In this document: positions 1-6,795 of the stretch, one piece after another
Layout of the letters: the number at the start of each line of letters is the position of its first letter
Position numbering within the stretch: position 1 is the stretch's first letter
From: Actinomycetota bacterium
Lineage (GTDB): Bacteria; Actinomycetota; Acidimicrobiia; Acidimicrobiales; Microtrichaceae
Direction: 5' to 3'
Assembly (NCBI GenBank): GCA_005777415.1
Contig: SXMI01000181.1
Coordinates: 1 to 16,621, forward strand
DNA length: 16,621 nucleotides
Notes under the pieces: generated by a model
Told to the model about the DNA's origin: nothing
The model's database searches: none
The model's input: the letters and a program-made list of their open reading frames with translations, nothing else
Position numbers and translations under genes: made by a program

Positions 1-1
1 C

Positions 2-451
2 GGATGGTGCGAGTGGATCCGGTGGAACATGCCCGGGCCGCTGGGGGACAACCCGTTCCCGAAGGTGCCCACCAGTGGCGGTCGACCCGTCCCGCTGCTG
101 ATCGCCCAGGGAACCGCCGACACGGTGATCCACTGCGTCGCGCCGGCGGGGCTGCCCGCCGGTGACCGGCCCGCCGTGGCGGACTGCACCTCGCACGCCC
201 TCTACCAGTCGATGACCGACGAGTACTGCCCGCCGGACGGCGACCGGGCCGCGCTGCAGCTGCGCCTGTTCCGGAAGGGGCCGAACAGCCCGGCCGACCA
301 CCTGTCGCTCCCCGGCCAGATGGCCGCCCGGAAGCTGGGTCGGAGCTCCTCGGACCTGAGCTACGAGGGGTCACCCACCCAGCAGTTCGTCGAGGCCGCC
401 TTCGCCGGCACCGTGCCGTCGGGCTGCGATGCCCGGATCCTCAACCCCTGA
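2..451 (+). CDS. Lipase-like alpha/beta hydrolase, C-terminal fragment
   Basis: The frame is open from base 2, so this is the 3' part (149 codons) of a gene that starts outside the window; the ATG at 29 is internal. The strand leading into GTADTVIH and the later PADHLSL resemble the Asp-containing and His-containing segments of the catalytic triad in secretory-lipase-type alpha/beta hydrolases. The nucleophile elbow would lie upstream and is not visible. Four cysteines in the last 150 residues are consistent with an exported, disulfide-stabilised protein, which is inference. The gene ends 11 bases before the convergent ferredoxin gene, with no hairpin terminator between them. It could instead be another alpha/beta hydrolase such as a peptidase or esterase; the fold is fairly certain, the substrate is not. 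Confidence 0.65.
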   Translation, partial: GWCEWIRWNMPGPLGDNPFPKVPTSGGRPVPLLIAQGTADTVIHCVAPAGLPAGDRPAVADCTSHALYQSMTDEYCPPDGDRAALQLRLFRKGPNSPADHLSLPGQMAARKLGRSSSDLSYEGSPTQQFVEAAFAGTVPSGCDARILNP

Positions 452-462
452 GGGACCGCCCG

Positions 463-657
463 CTACTCCTCGATCGTGATCGCGAACTCCGGGCAGTTGT
501 CGGCCGCCAAGCGGGCCGCGGCCTCGAGGTCGGGTGGGACGTCACCGTCCAGCAACGGCACCGCGTAGCCCTCGTCGTCCACGTCGAACAGGGCCGGGGC
601 CAGCAGGTAGCACCGGTTGTGGCCGACACAGGCCGACCGGTCGAAGACGATCCTCAC
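463..657 (-). CDS. 3Fe-4S-type ferredoxin, partner of the adjacent P450
   Basis: A 64-residue ferredoxin, a normal length for the small ferredoxins that pass electrons to actinobacterial P450s. Cys10, Cys16 and the Cys55-Pro56 pair give the pattern C-x5-C...C-P. The position where a 4Fe-4S protein has a fourth Cys holds His13 (CVGHNRC), a variant known from mycobacterial P450 ferredoxins. The GTG start at 657-655 overlaps the P450 stop codon in the four bases GTGA, so the two are almost certainly translated as a coupled pair. The frame stays open upstream, but those residues are unrelated to ferredoxins and lie inside the P450 gene. No ferredoxin reductase is present in the window, so that partner must be encoded elsewhere. 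Confidence 0.9.
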   Translation of the reverse strand: MRIVFDRSACVGHNRCYLLAPALFDVDDEGYAVPLLDGDVPPDLEAAARLAADNCPEFAITIEE

Positions 658-1877
658 GCCGCGCCCTCCCCCGTGAGGCGGACCGGGAGGGATCTCGGGC
701 CGCGCACCTGGCCGGTCGACCACCGGACGGCGGCCGGGTCGGCCAGCTCGAAGGCGGGAACCCGGCGGACCCACTCCTCGATCGCGACCCGCAGCTCCAG
801 CCGGGCCAGGTTCGACCCGAGGCAGCGGTGGATCCCCAGCCCGAACGCGGCGTGCCGGTTGCGCTGCCGGTCCACGACGAAGGTCTCCGGATCGTCGAAG
901 GCCTCCGGGTCGCGGTTCGCCGCCGGGAAGGAGAGCAGCACCCAGTCCCCCTCCGAGGCCGGACACCCCCCGATCTCGGTGTCCGCCGACACGATGCGGG
1001 CCATCGTGACCGGGGCGTACAGGCGCAGGAACTCCTCGACGGCGAAGGGCATCAGTGCCGGCTCCTCCCGCAGGCGCCGGTGGTCCTCCGGGTGCTCGGC
1101 CAGGTGCCAGATGCTGGCGCCGATCGCCGACCAGGTCGTGTCGATCCCGGCGATGAGGAGGAGTGCGATGGTGCCGATCACGTGCTCGTCGCTGAGCGGC
1201 ACGCCATCGATCTCCAGGTCGAGCAGGTAGCTGATCAGGTCGTCCCGGGGTTCGACCCGGTGCGCCTCGACCGCCCGCAGCAGGTAGGTGGTGAGCAGGT
1301 CCTCCGGGTCGACCGTGGCGACCTGACCGGGCCGCTCGAGGATCCGGTGGATGAACGTCCGGAACCGGTCCCCGTCGGACTCCGGCACGCCGAGCAGGTG
1401 GGCGATCACGCGGACGGGGATGTGCTGGGCGTACTCGGTCGCGGCGTCGACCACGTCACGGTCCCCGGACAGCACGTCGTCGAGCAGGGAGCCGCAGAAC
1501 TCCCGCGTCGGCCCTTCGAGCGGCGCGATCGCCTTGGGCGAGAAGGCCGGAAGCAGGAGACGTCGGGCGAACTCGTGGAACGGCGGATCCGAGGTGATCG
1601 GCGGGGCGAACCCGATGGGTGCCGGCGCCTCGGGACGGAAGTCCGAGACGATGACGCTCCGGGAGGTGAAGTGCTCCGTGTCGTGGGCGATCGCCGCCAC
1701 GTCGGCGTGCCGGGTCGGGAGCCACGTCCCGCCGAACCGGTCGCTGTGCGCCACCGGACAGGCCGTCCGGAGGTCCCGCCAGATCCCGGGGGCGTCCTGC
1801 GCCCACGCCTCGGTGGTGTGGTCGAAGTCGGTGGACCAGTCCCCGACCGGGCTCCCCGAGGGCGGTGCGCTGCTCAC
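654..1877 (-). CDS. Cytochrome P450 monooxygenase
   Basis: A complete 407-residue soluble bacterial P450. The I-helix oxygen-activation motif AGIDTT is at 243-248, the K-helix ExxR at Glu282-Arg285, and the heme loop FGLGIHRCLG at 345-354 with Cys352 as the axial thiolate ligand. There is no membrane anchor. It hydroxylates or otherwise oxidises a small organic molecule using electrons from the ferredoxin encoded immediately downstream. I chose the GTG at 1877 because it gives the usual family length and has a TACGCT box six bases upstream; the frame remains open far beyond it, but only as antisense of the neighbouring dehydrogenase. The substrate cannot be deduced. The divergent SDR dehydrogenase could oxidise an alcohol made by this enzyme, which is inference from position only. 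Confidence 0.95.
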   Translation of the reverse strand: MSSAPPSGSPVGDWSTDFDHTTEAWAQDAPGIWRDLRTACPVAHSDRFGGTWLPTRHADVAAIAHDTEHFTSRSVIVSDFRPEAPAPIGFAPPITSDPPFHEFARRLLLPAFSPKAIAPLEGPTREFCGSLLDDVLSGDRDVVDAATEYAQHIPVRVIAHLLGVPESDGDRFRTFIHRILERPGQVATVDPEDLLTTYLLRAVEAHRVEPRDDLISYLLDLEIDGVPLSDEHVIGTIALLLIAGIDTTWSAIGASIWHLAEHPEDHRRLREEPALMPFAVEEFLRLYAPVTMARIVSADTEIGGCPASEGDWVLLSFPAANRDPEAFDDPETFVVDRQRNRHAAFGLGIHRCLGSNLARLELRVAIEEWVRRVPAFELADPAAVRWSTGQVRGPRSLPVRLTGEGAA

Positions 1878-1883
1878 CCCCGG

Positions 1884-1889
1884 AGCGTA
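1884..1889 (-). promoter_or_regulatory. Leaderless-type -10 box of the P450-ferredoxin operon
   Basis: Read on the minus strand this is TACGCT followed by six bases and the GTG start. TANNNT placed six to seven bases before the start codon is the known actinobacterial leaderless layout, in which transcription starts at or next to the first codon. No Shine-Dalgarno sequence precedes the GTG. No convincing -35 box is seen. Confidence 0.45.
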
Positions 1890-1924
1890 CCGCCGACCGG
1901 CTGGCGGGCACGTCGGGCACGACG

Positions 1925-1930
1925 CAGACT
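1925..1930 (+). promoter_or_regulatory. Possible leaderless-type -10 box of the SDR gene
   Basis: CAGACT ends seven bases before the GTG start at 1938. It matches TANNNT except for the first base, so it is weaker than the other boxes in this window. No Shine-Dalgarno sequence is visible, which supports leaderless initiation only indirectly. Confidence 0.25.
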
Positions 1931-1937
1931 GCCGACC

Positions 1938-2675
1938 GTGACCGATTCCGCCCCGAGCCCCACCCGCCCCGACGTGAGCGGGGGACCCGGGCGGGTGGTC
2001 GCCGTGGTCGGCGCCAGCGGCGTCCGCGGTGCGCAGGTGGCGCGCCAGCTGCTGGAACTGGGCGACCACGTCGTGGCGACCGCCCGCGACACCGAGCGAC
2101 TGGCCCCGCTCGTCGACCTGGCGCCCGACCGCTGCACGACGTGCCGGGTCGATCTCCGCAACCCCGGCGCCGGCGACGGACTGCTCGAGGTCGTGCGCAG
2201 CGGCCCGGGGCGTCTGGACGCCGTGGTGCTCGCCTCCGGGGTGGTCGCCTTCGGCGACCTGGTCGACACCCCCGACGACGTGATCGAGGAGCTGTTCGTG
2301 ACCAACGTCGTCGGTCCGCTCTGGCTGCTCCGCCGGCTCGTGCCCGAGCTGGCCGAACGGCGGGGCGTCGTCGTGTCGATCAGCGCCGTGGTCGCCGAGC
2401 GGCCGCTGCCGGGCATGGCCGCCTACTCGGCGAGCAAGGCGGCCCTGAGCAGTGCCGACGAGGCCCTCCGTCGTGAGCTCCGCCGGCGGGGCATCCGGGT
2501 CGTCGACGCCAGACCTCCCCACACCGAGACCGGCCTGGTGCACCGAGCCCTGTCGGGATCCCCGCCGACGCTCCCGCAGGGCGCCCGGCCGGTGGACGTG
2601 GCCCGACGGATCGTCGACATCCTCGATGACCCCGACATCACGGCGCTGGCCGCCGAGGACTTCGACGCCACCTGA
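1938..2675 (+). CDS. Short-chain dehydrogenase/reductase (SDR)
   Basis: A 245-residue classical SDR, normal in length. The nucleotide-binding loop is VGASGVRG near residues 24-31, a variant of the usual TGxxxGxG. Asn123 fits the NNAG-type helix-4 Asn, the catalytic Ser lies in VSISA near 146-150, and the YxxxK pair is Tyr163 and Lys167. It should oxidise or reduce an alcohol/ketone with NAD(P)(H) in the cytosol. The GTG at 1938 is the best start: it leaves a short tail before the Rossmann fold, and a CAGACT box lies seven bases upstream. The frame is open far upstream, but only as antisense of the P450. It is divergent from the P450 gene, separated by 60 bases. A 13-bp tandem repeat spans its stop codon. 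Confidence 0.9.
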   Translation: MTDSAPSPTRPDVSGGPGRVVAVVGASGVRGAQVARQLLELGDHVVATARDTERLAPLVDLAPDRCTTCRVDLRNPGAGDGLLEVVRSGPGRLDAVVLASGVVAFGDLVDTPDDVIEELFVTNVVGPLWLLRRLVPELAERRGVVVSISAVVAERPLPGMAAYSASKAALSSADEALRRELRRRGIRVVDARPPHTETGLVHRALSGSPPTLPQGARPVDVARRIVDILDDPDITALAAEDFDAT

Positions 2676-2698
2676 GGCCGCGACCTGAGTCCGCGACC
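2671..2698. repeat. 13-bp imperfect tandem repeat over the SDR stop codon
   Basis: CCTGAGGCCGCGA at 2671-2683 is followed directly by CCTGAGTCCGCGA at 2684-2696 (12 of 13 bases identical) and then CC. The first copy contains the stop codon at 2673-2675. It looks like a slippage duplication in the short convergent gap; no function is evident. Confidence 0.75.
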
Positions 2699-2715
2699 GG
2701 TCCTGCGGTGCGGGT

Positions 2716-3216
2716 TCAGCCGAGCGGTTCAGCCGTGGAGCCGCCGAGCGGGATGGGGTCCATCCCGAGCTTGCGGTGGTCCCAGGACCGTGTCCGCTCG
2801 ACGTCGAGCCGGATCGCCACCCGCTTCTGGAGCATGAACTCGACGAGCGGACGGACCTCCTCGGTGTAGGGCCCGTTGTAGCGCTCCCACACGTCGACAC
2901 CGACCCGCCACAGATCGTCGGGATCCTCGCTGATCGTGGCCCGCCCCTCCAGGCTGACGCCCCGCAGCACGTCGTAGGTCGCCCCGTCCTCGATCAGCAC
3001 CGTCAGCCGGGGGTCCCGGCGGAGGTTGACGGCCTTCTGCGACCGGGTCTTCGTCTCGAACCAGATGGAGCCGTCGAGCACGGCGAACCACATGGCGACC
3101 AGGTGGGGCCGACCGTCGGGACCCAGCGTCGCCATGGTGGCGGTCCGGCTCCTCAGGACGTAGTCCCGGATCTCGTCGTCGGTCATCTCCACGGTCGAAC
3201 GCTGCTTGTCGCCCAC
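2716..3216 (-). CDS. PNPOx-fold flavin/F420-binding protein (FDOR-type)
   Basis: A 166-residue protein of the split beta-barrel pyridoxamine-phosphate-oxidase-like fold. The opening segment TATMATLGPDGRPHLVAMWF (near 25-44) and the later KTRSQKAVNLRRDPRLTVLI (near 56-75) are the two signature stretches of actinobacterial F420- or FMN-binding members. These proteins reduce or oxidise small molecules, but the cofactor is not certain from sequence. I use the GTG at 3216, which has a TAGGGT box six bases upstream; an ATG at 3186, ten codons later, is an alternative that removes a poorly conserved tip. The LLM-class oxidoreductase stop lies nine bases upstream on the same strand, suggesting a shared operon and possibly shared F420 chemistry. 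A shorter paralogue lies at 15802-16206. Confidence 0.85.
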   Translation of the reverse strand: MGDKQRSTVEMTDDEIRDYVLRSRTATMATLGPDGRPHLVAMWFAVLDGSIWFETKTRSQKAVNLRRDPRLTVLIEDGATYDVLRGVSLEGRATISEDPDDLWRVGVDVWERYNGPYTEEVRPLVEFMLQKRVAIRLDVERTRSWDHRKLGMDPIPLGGSTAEPLG

Positions 3217-3222
3217 GGCCGG

Positions 3223-3228
3223 ACCCTA
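3223..3228 (-). promoter_or_regulatory. Possible internal leaderless -10 box before the PNPOx-fold gene
   Basis: On the minus strand the sequence TAGGGT is followed by six bases and the GTG at 3216. Its first three bases are the TAG stop codon of the upstream LLM-class gene, so the stop codon and a promoter box would share bases. Co-transcription from the upstream gene is equally possible. Confidence 0.35.
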
Positions 3229-4200
3229 GCCGGGAGCCCGGTCCCGCAGACCCGTGCGGAGGGCGGCCACGACCTCCGGCACCCAGCCGGCGTCCGTCGG
3301 CAGCGAGACGCGCACGTCGGTGACCCCGACCGCGAGCGCCGGACCGACCTCGCGCAGCACCCGGTCCACGACGGCCGGGACGTCGCCGCCGCTCGTCGGC
3401 GCGACGACCCGTGCCGTCGCGACGACCTCCAGGTCGGCGACGTCGGAGAGCACCGTCGGTTCCCCGGACGACCGCAGCCGGTCGATCGTCCGGGCGAGCT
3501 CGTCACGGAACCGGGGCACGGCACCGGCGGGATCCCCGAGCGCCTCCCCCCAGGGGATCCACCCCGACCCGAACCGGGCCGTCCGCTCCACCACCCGCCG
3601 GTTCACGGTGCCGCTCACCCACACGGGCACGCCGTCCGCACCGGTCGGCGTCGGGTGTGCCTGCACGACGACCGGCGGGTCCCCCACCGCCACCGGATCG
3701 CCCGACCACAGCGCCCGGCAGGTCTCCAGGCACCGGTCGAGCAGTGCGCCCCGGTGGCCGAAGTCCAGTTCCGCCGCCCGGTACTCGGCCTCCTGCCACC
3801 CGACCCCGACGCCCAGGTCGACCCGCCCACCGGACAGGACGTCGAGCGTGGCGACGGTCTTGGCGAGCACGACGGGTCGCCGGAGGGCCGCCAGGAGGAT
3901 GTTCGTGCCCAACCGGACCCGTTCGGTGCGGGCGGCGACGAAGGACAGGGCCGTCAGCGGCTCGAGCCACTCACCGTCCGGTCCGGTCGGCTGCCGGCCA
4001 CCCGCCAGCCCACCCACGCCGGGGTCCCCGTAGGCGCCCAGGTCGTCGCCGAAGGCGACGTGGTCCGACACGACCAGCCGATCGACCCCCAGTTCCTCGA
4101 GGACCACGGCCCGCTCGAGCAGACCGTTCCAGTCCCCCTCGCCCGGCAGGGCGAAGTTCCGGAGACCGACCGACAGCAGTGGTGGTCCGGCTCCGGGCAC
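3226..4200 (-). CDS. LLM-class (luciferase-like) F420-dependent oxidoreductase
   Basis: A 324-residue TIM-barrel protein of the bacterial luciferase-like superfamily. Family landmarks in order are GVDRLVVSDHV (38-48), the strand with TERVRLGTNILL (92-103), and PVVLAKTVATLDVLSGGRVD (109-128) followed by LGVGVGW and Glu138. In Actinomycetota most such single-chain proteins use reduced F420, some FMN; which one applies here is inference. The reaction is likely hydride transfer to or from a small organic substrate in the cytosol. The GTG at 4200 has TAGCCT six bases upstream and no Shine-Dalgarno sequence. It ends with a TAG stop nine bases before the PNPOx-fold gene. The start is divergent from the glucosaminidase lipoprotein gene, with 87 bases between them. 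Confidence 0.9.
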   Translation of the reverse strand: MPGAGPPLLSVGLRNFALPGEGDWNGLLERAVVLEELGVDRLVVSDHVAFGDDLGAYGDPGVGGLAGGRQPTGPDGEWLEPLTALSFVAARTERVRLGTNILLAALRRPVVLAKTVATLDVLSGGRVDLGVGVGWQEAEYRAAELDFGHRGALLDRCLETCRALWSGDPVAVGDPPVVVQAHPTPTGADGVPVWVSGTVNRRVVERTARFGSGWIPWGEALGDPAGAVPRFRDELARTIDRLRSSGEPTVLSDVADLEVVATARVVAPTSGGDVPAVVDRVLREVGPALAVGVTDVRVSLPTDAGWVPEVVAALRTGLRDRAPG

Positions 4201-4206
4201 GCCGGC

Positions 4207-4212
4207 AGGCTA
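4207..4212 (-). promoter_or_regulatory. Leaderless-type -10 box of the LLM-class gene
   Basis: TAGCCT on the minus strand sits six bases before the GTG at 4200. The same hexamer, on the other strand, sits before the divergent gene at 4288. The match and spacing fit leaderless transcription; no -35 box is recognised. Confidence 0.5.
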
Positions 4213-4243
4213 GCGGCGCGCCCACCCCGGACCGCCCGTGTTG

Positions 4244-4261
4244 CGAATCCGTGACGATTCG
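4244..4261. promoter_or_regulatory. Dyad symmetry between divergent genes, possible operator
   Basis: CGAATC and GATTCG are exact reverse complements separated by six bases (CGTGAC). The dyad covers the expected -35 region of the plus-strand gene at 4288 and lies about 45-60 bases upstream of the minus-strand start at 4200. It stands out as relatively AT-rich in a GC-rich setting. A dimeric repressor site is plausible but unproven. Confidence 0.4.
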
Positions 4262-4280
4262 GCCGTCGAGTCGGTAGCCT
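4251..4280 (+). promoter_or_regulatory. Promoter of the glucosaminidase lipoprotein gene
   Basis: GTGACG at 4251-4256 (four of six bases of TTGACA), an 18-base spacer, and TAGCCT at 4275-4280. Seven bases then lead to the ATG at 4288, so transcription would start at or near the first codon. There is no Shine-Dalgarno sequence before the ATG. The -35 element lies within the dyad at 4244-4261. Confidence 0.5.
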
Positions 4281-4287
4281 CTCCCCC

Positions 4288-4989
4288 ATGACCCCTCGCC
4301 CCTCCCCCCGGCGGGCACTGGTCGCCGCCGCCTCGACGGTCGTCGTGGTGCTCGGAACCGCTGCCTGCGACCCCCGCACCCCCGTGCTCCCGGCGCCCGT
4401 GCCGGGAGCGATCCCGGCCCCGGCGCCGTCCTCGGCGACCGCTCCCGGGATCGCACCGTGGACCATCCTCGGACCGTCCAGCCTCAACGCCGCCCAGCTC
4501 ACGGCCTGGTTCAACTCCCGACCGCGCACCGGCAGCCGCCCGCCGGTCCCGGTGGCGGACCTCGCCCGCTTCTACATCGAGGAGGGCGCCCGCGAGGGTG
4601 TCGCCGGCGATCGGGCCTTCGTGCAGGCGGTACTCGAGACCGGTTGGTTCAGCTTCTCCACCCGGGTGCCCCCGACGTTCCACAACTTCGCCGGGATCGG
4701 TGCCGTGGACGGTGGGACGACGGCCTCGTCGTTCCCGGACGCCCGCAGCGGGGTCCGGGCCCAGATCCAGCACCTCCGGGCCTACGCCACGCCGGGGATC
4801 CGCAGCACCGACTTCGCCTCGCCGATCGTGGCCCAGCGCACCCGTCAGGTGCTCGGCTACATCGCCGGCCGGGCCGACCTCTGGTCGGAGATGGGCGACG
4901 GCAACTGGGCGACCGACCCGCAGTACGCCGAGAAGATCGATCGGCTCTACCGTGAGGCCGCAGCCCACGCCCGCGTGACCGTCAAGTGA
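4288..4989 (+). CDS. Lipoprotein with glucosaminidase-like (GH73-type) domain
   Basis: A 233-residue protein with a basic N-terminus, a hydrophobic segment at 11-24 and a lipobox ending at Cys27 (GTAAC), so it is probably lipid-anchored outside the membrane. A Pro/Ala-rich linker follows (about 30-57). The rest resembles endo-beta-N-acetylglucosaminidase domains: FVQAVLETGWFSF (111-123), with Glu117 as the likely general acid, then HNFAGIGA (132-139) and a segment of tyrosines and tryptophans near the end. It probably cuts peptidoglycan glycan strands for wall turnover. The -3 lipobox residue is Thr rather than the preferred Leu, a minor deviation. It stands alone in its transcription unit and may be controlled through the dyad in its promoter. 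Other lysozyme-like activities cannot be excluded. Confidence 0.8.
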   Translation: MTPRPSPRRALVAAASTVVVVLGTAACDPRTPVLPAPVPGAIPAPAPSSATAPGIAPWTILGPSSLNAAQLTAWFNSRPRTGSRPPVPVADLARFYIEEGAREGVAGDRAFVQAVLETGWFSFSTRVPPTFHNFAGIGAVDGGTTASSFPDARSGVRAQIQHLRAYATPGIRSTDFASPIVAQRTRQVLGYIAGRADLWSEMGDGNWATDPQYAEKIDRLYREAAAHARVTVK

Positions 4990-5106
4990 GGCCGGATCCG
5001 GCGAGGACCCGCTGACCCCCGGGTCGTCCGGCCCACCACTGGGTCGTTCTACCCCGATGCACCCGGGCGCTTGTCGTTCCGGGTGGCCTGAGCTTCACTG
5101 TTGGTG
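4990..5106. other. Non-coding gap upstream of the cyclic-di-GMP operon
   Basis: It begins with the perfect 12-bp palindrome GCCGGATCCGGC (4991-5002), which has no loop and no T-run, so it is not a convincing terminator. Three direct copies of GTCGTYC follow, at 5023-5029, 5043-5049 and 5073-5079, spaced 20 and 30 bases apart. A weak promoter TTGTCG (5071-5076), 17 bases, TTCACT (5094-5099) would place the transcription start near the ATG at 5107. Confidence 0.4.
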
Positions 5107-6795
5107 ATGGTGTCACCACTGTCGTCGGCGGGCGACGACGACCTCGTCCGGGAGCTCGTGCTCCGGGCCGCGACCTCCACGCTCGACGCCCTGTCCGTGC
5201 TCACCGCCGAGCGGGACGCCGTCGGCAACATCGTCGACTTCCGGATGCGCTTCACGAACCCGGCCGCCGCCGCCGTGACCGGCGTCGCCCCGGAGGACGC
5301 CGTCGGCCGGAGCATCGGCGAGCTGTTCCCCCAGCGGGCGGCCTGGCTGGTGGCCCTGTGGTCGTCGGCCATCCGCTCCGGCGAGCCCCTGATCGAGGAG
5401 ATCGAGCTCCGACGGGACGACGGGCCCAACCAGTGGATCCGCCAGCAGATCGTGCCCGTCGGCGACGCCATCGCCATCACCTCCCACGAGATCACCAGCC
5501 GGAAACTGGCCGAGCAGGAACTGCGGCACCGGGCGAACCACGATGCACTGACCGAGCTGCCCAATCGGACGCTGGCCCAGGAGCGCATCTCCCGGGCGGT
5601 GGCGCTCGGCGACACGCTCGTGATCTTCGCCGACCTCGACCGCTTCAAGGCCGTCAACGACCAGCTGGGTCACACCGCCGGCGACGAGCTGCTCATCCAG
5701 GCGGCGCGACGCCTCCGGGCCTGTCTCCGCAGCGAGGACCTGGTCGCCCGGTTCGGCGGGGACGAGTTCCTGATCTGCATCTCGGACCCGGCGACGGTCG
5801 AGGATGCGGCGTCGGTGGCCGGGAAGATCCTGGACGCCATGCGCTACCCGTTCCGCCTGGAGGGCCGCAGCGTGACCACCACGGTGAGCGTCGGCGCCGC
5901 ACGGGGCCGGGCCGGCGACGACCCGGCGGACCTGATCCGCCGCGCCGACGCCGCCGCCTACCGCTCGAAGCGGTCGGGACGGAACGCCTGGACCCTCTTC
6001 GACGACGAGGTCCGCCGGGAGCTCGAGTCCACCACCGTGGACGACCGGGCCCTCGCCGAGGCTCTCCTCGGGGGCGGGATCGAGCACCGACCGAGCAGCG
6101 CGGTGCGTCTGGACGACGGGGGCCTCCACAGCATGGTGCTCGCACCCAGCTGGCCCCACCCGACCCTGGGCACCCGGCGGGCGTCGGACTACGCGGCCGC
6201 GTCCCCCGCCAGCGAGCGGATCGCCGAACTGGACCGGGCCACGGCCTGGCTCGACCCGACACGCCTGGCCACCCTCGCCGGCCACCTGCCGCGGGGCGCC
6301 TTCGCCCGGATCCCGCTGTACGGCGCACCACCCGAACTGGACCTGCTCTCGTCGCTGTCCGCCGTCCTCGACGCGAGCGAGGTCCCGGCCCACCGGTTCG
6401 CCGTGGACGTGGGGCCCACGGCCCTGGGCGAGGAGCCGGGGCCGCTCCGGACGGCGCTCCGGGAGCTGCACGACCGCGGCGTCGGGATCGTGCTCCGGGC
6501 GCTGGGCGCCGAGCCCTACTGGCACCTGGACCTCGAGTCGCTCGGCGTCCGGGCGGTCGAGTTCGACCCCACACCGTTCGCCGTGGATCCGTCGGGGCGA
6601 CGACGGGACGCGCTGGTCGCGGCGACGACCGTGTGGGCCGACCGTCTCGGACTCGAGACGATCGTCGCCGGCATCGACGACCGCGTGTGCGTCGCCAGCC
6701 TGCGGGAGCTCGGCGTGACCGCCGCCTCCGGTCCGGGCGTCGGCGGGCCACCGGAGCAGGACACCACGGAACCGGACGGTCGGGTCCGTGACTGA
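5107..6795 (+). CDS. PAS-GGDEF diguanylate cyclase with degenerate EAL-like tail
   Basis: A 562-residue signalling protein. A PAS-like sensor spans about 25-130, a linker helix 130-143, and the GGDEF domain about 144-300. Metal-binding Asp176, substrate-binding Asn184 and the intact GGDEF at 217-221 predict c-di-GMP synthesis. RSED at 208-211, five residues before GGDEF, is the product-inhibition I-site. Residues 310-550 align by position with an EAL domain, but the catalytic residues are replaced: EAL reads MVL (343-345), the DDFGTG loop reads RALGAE (464-469), the IKID lysine is Glu485, and AEGVE reads AGIDD (521-525). This half may bind ligand or partner instead. No membrane segment is seen. 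TTG at 5101 and GTG at 5110 are alternative starts. Its 3' end overlaps the next gene by 8 bases. Confidence 0.88.
   Translation: MVSPLSSAGDDDLVRELVLRAATSTLDALSVLTAERDAVGNIVDFRMRFTNPAAAAVTGVAPEDAVGRSIGELFPQRAAWLVALWSSAIRSGEPLIEEIELRRDDGPNQWIRQQIVPVGDAIAITSHEITSRKLAEQELRHRANHDALTELPNRTLAQERISRAVALGDTLVIFADLDRFKAVNDQLGHTAGDELLIQAARRLRACLRSEDLVARFGGDEFLICISDPATVEDAASVAGKILDAMRYPFRLEGRSVTTTVSVGAARGRAGDDPADLIRRADAAAYRSKRSGRNAWTLFDDEVRRELESTTVDDRALAEALLGGGIEHRPSSAVRLDDGGLHSMVLAPSWPHPTLGTRRASDYAAASPASERIAELDRATAWLDPTRLATLAGHLPRGAFARIPLYGAPPELDLLSSLSAVLDASEVPAHRFAVDVGPTALGEEPGPLRTALRELHDRGVGIVLRALGAEPYWHLDLESLGVRAVEFDPTPFAVDPSGRRRDALVAATTVWADRLGLETIVAGIDDRVCVASLRELGVTAASGPGVGGPPEQDTTEPDGRVRD

Noticed and set aside
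4991..5002. Intrinsic terminator at the palindrome GCCGGATCCGGC.
   Set aside because: A loop-free palindrome cannot form a normal hairpin of this length, and no T-run follows.
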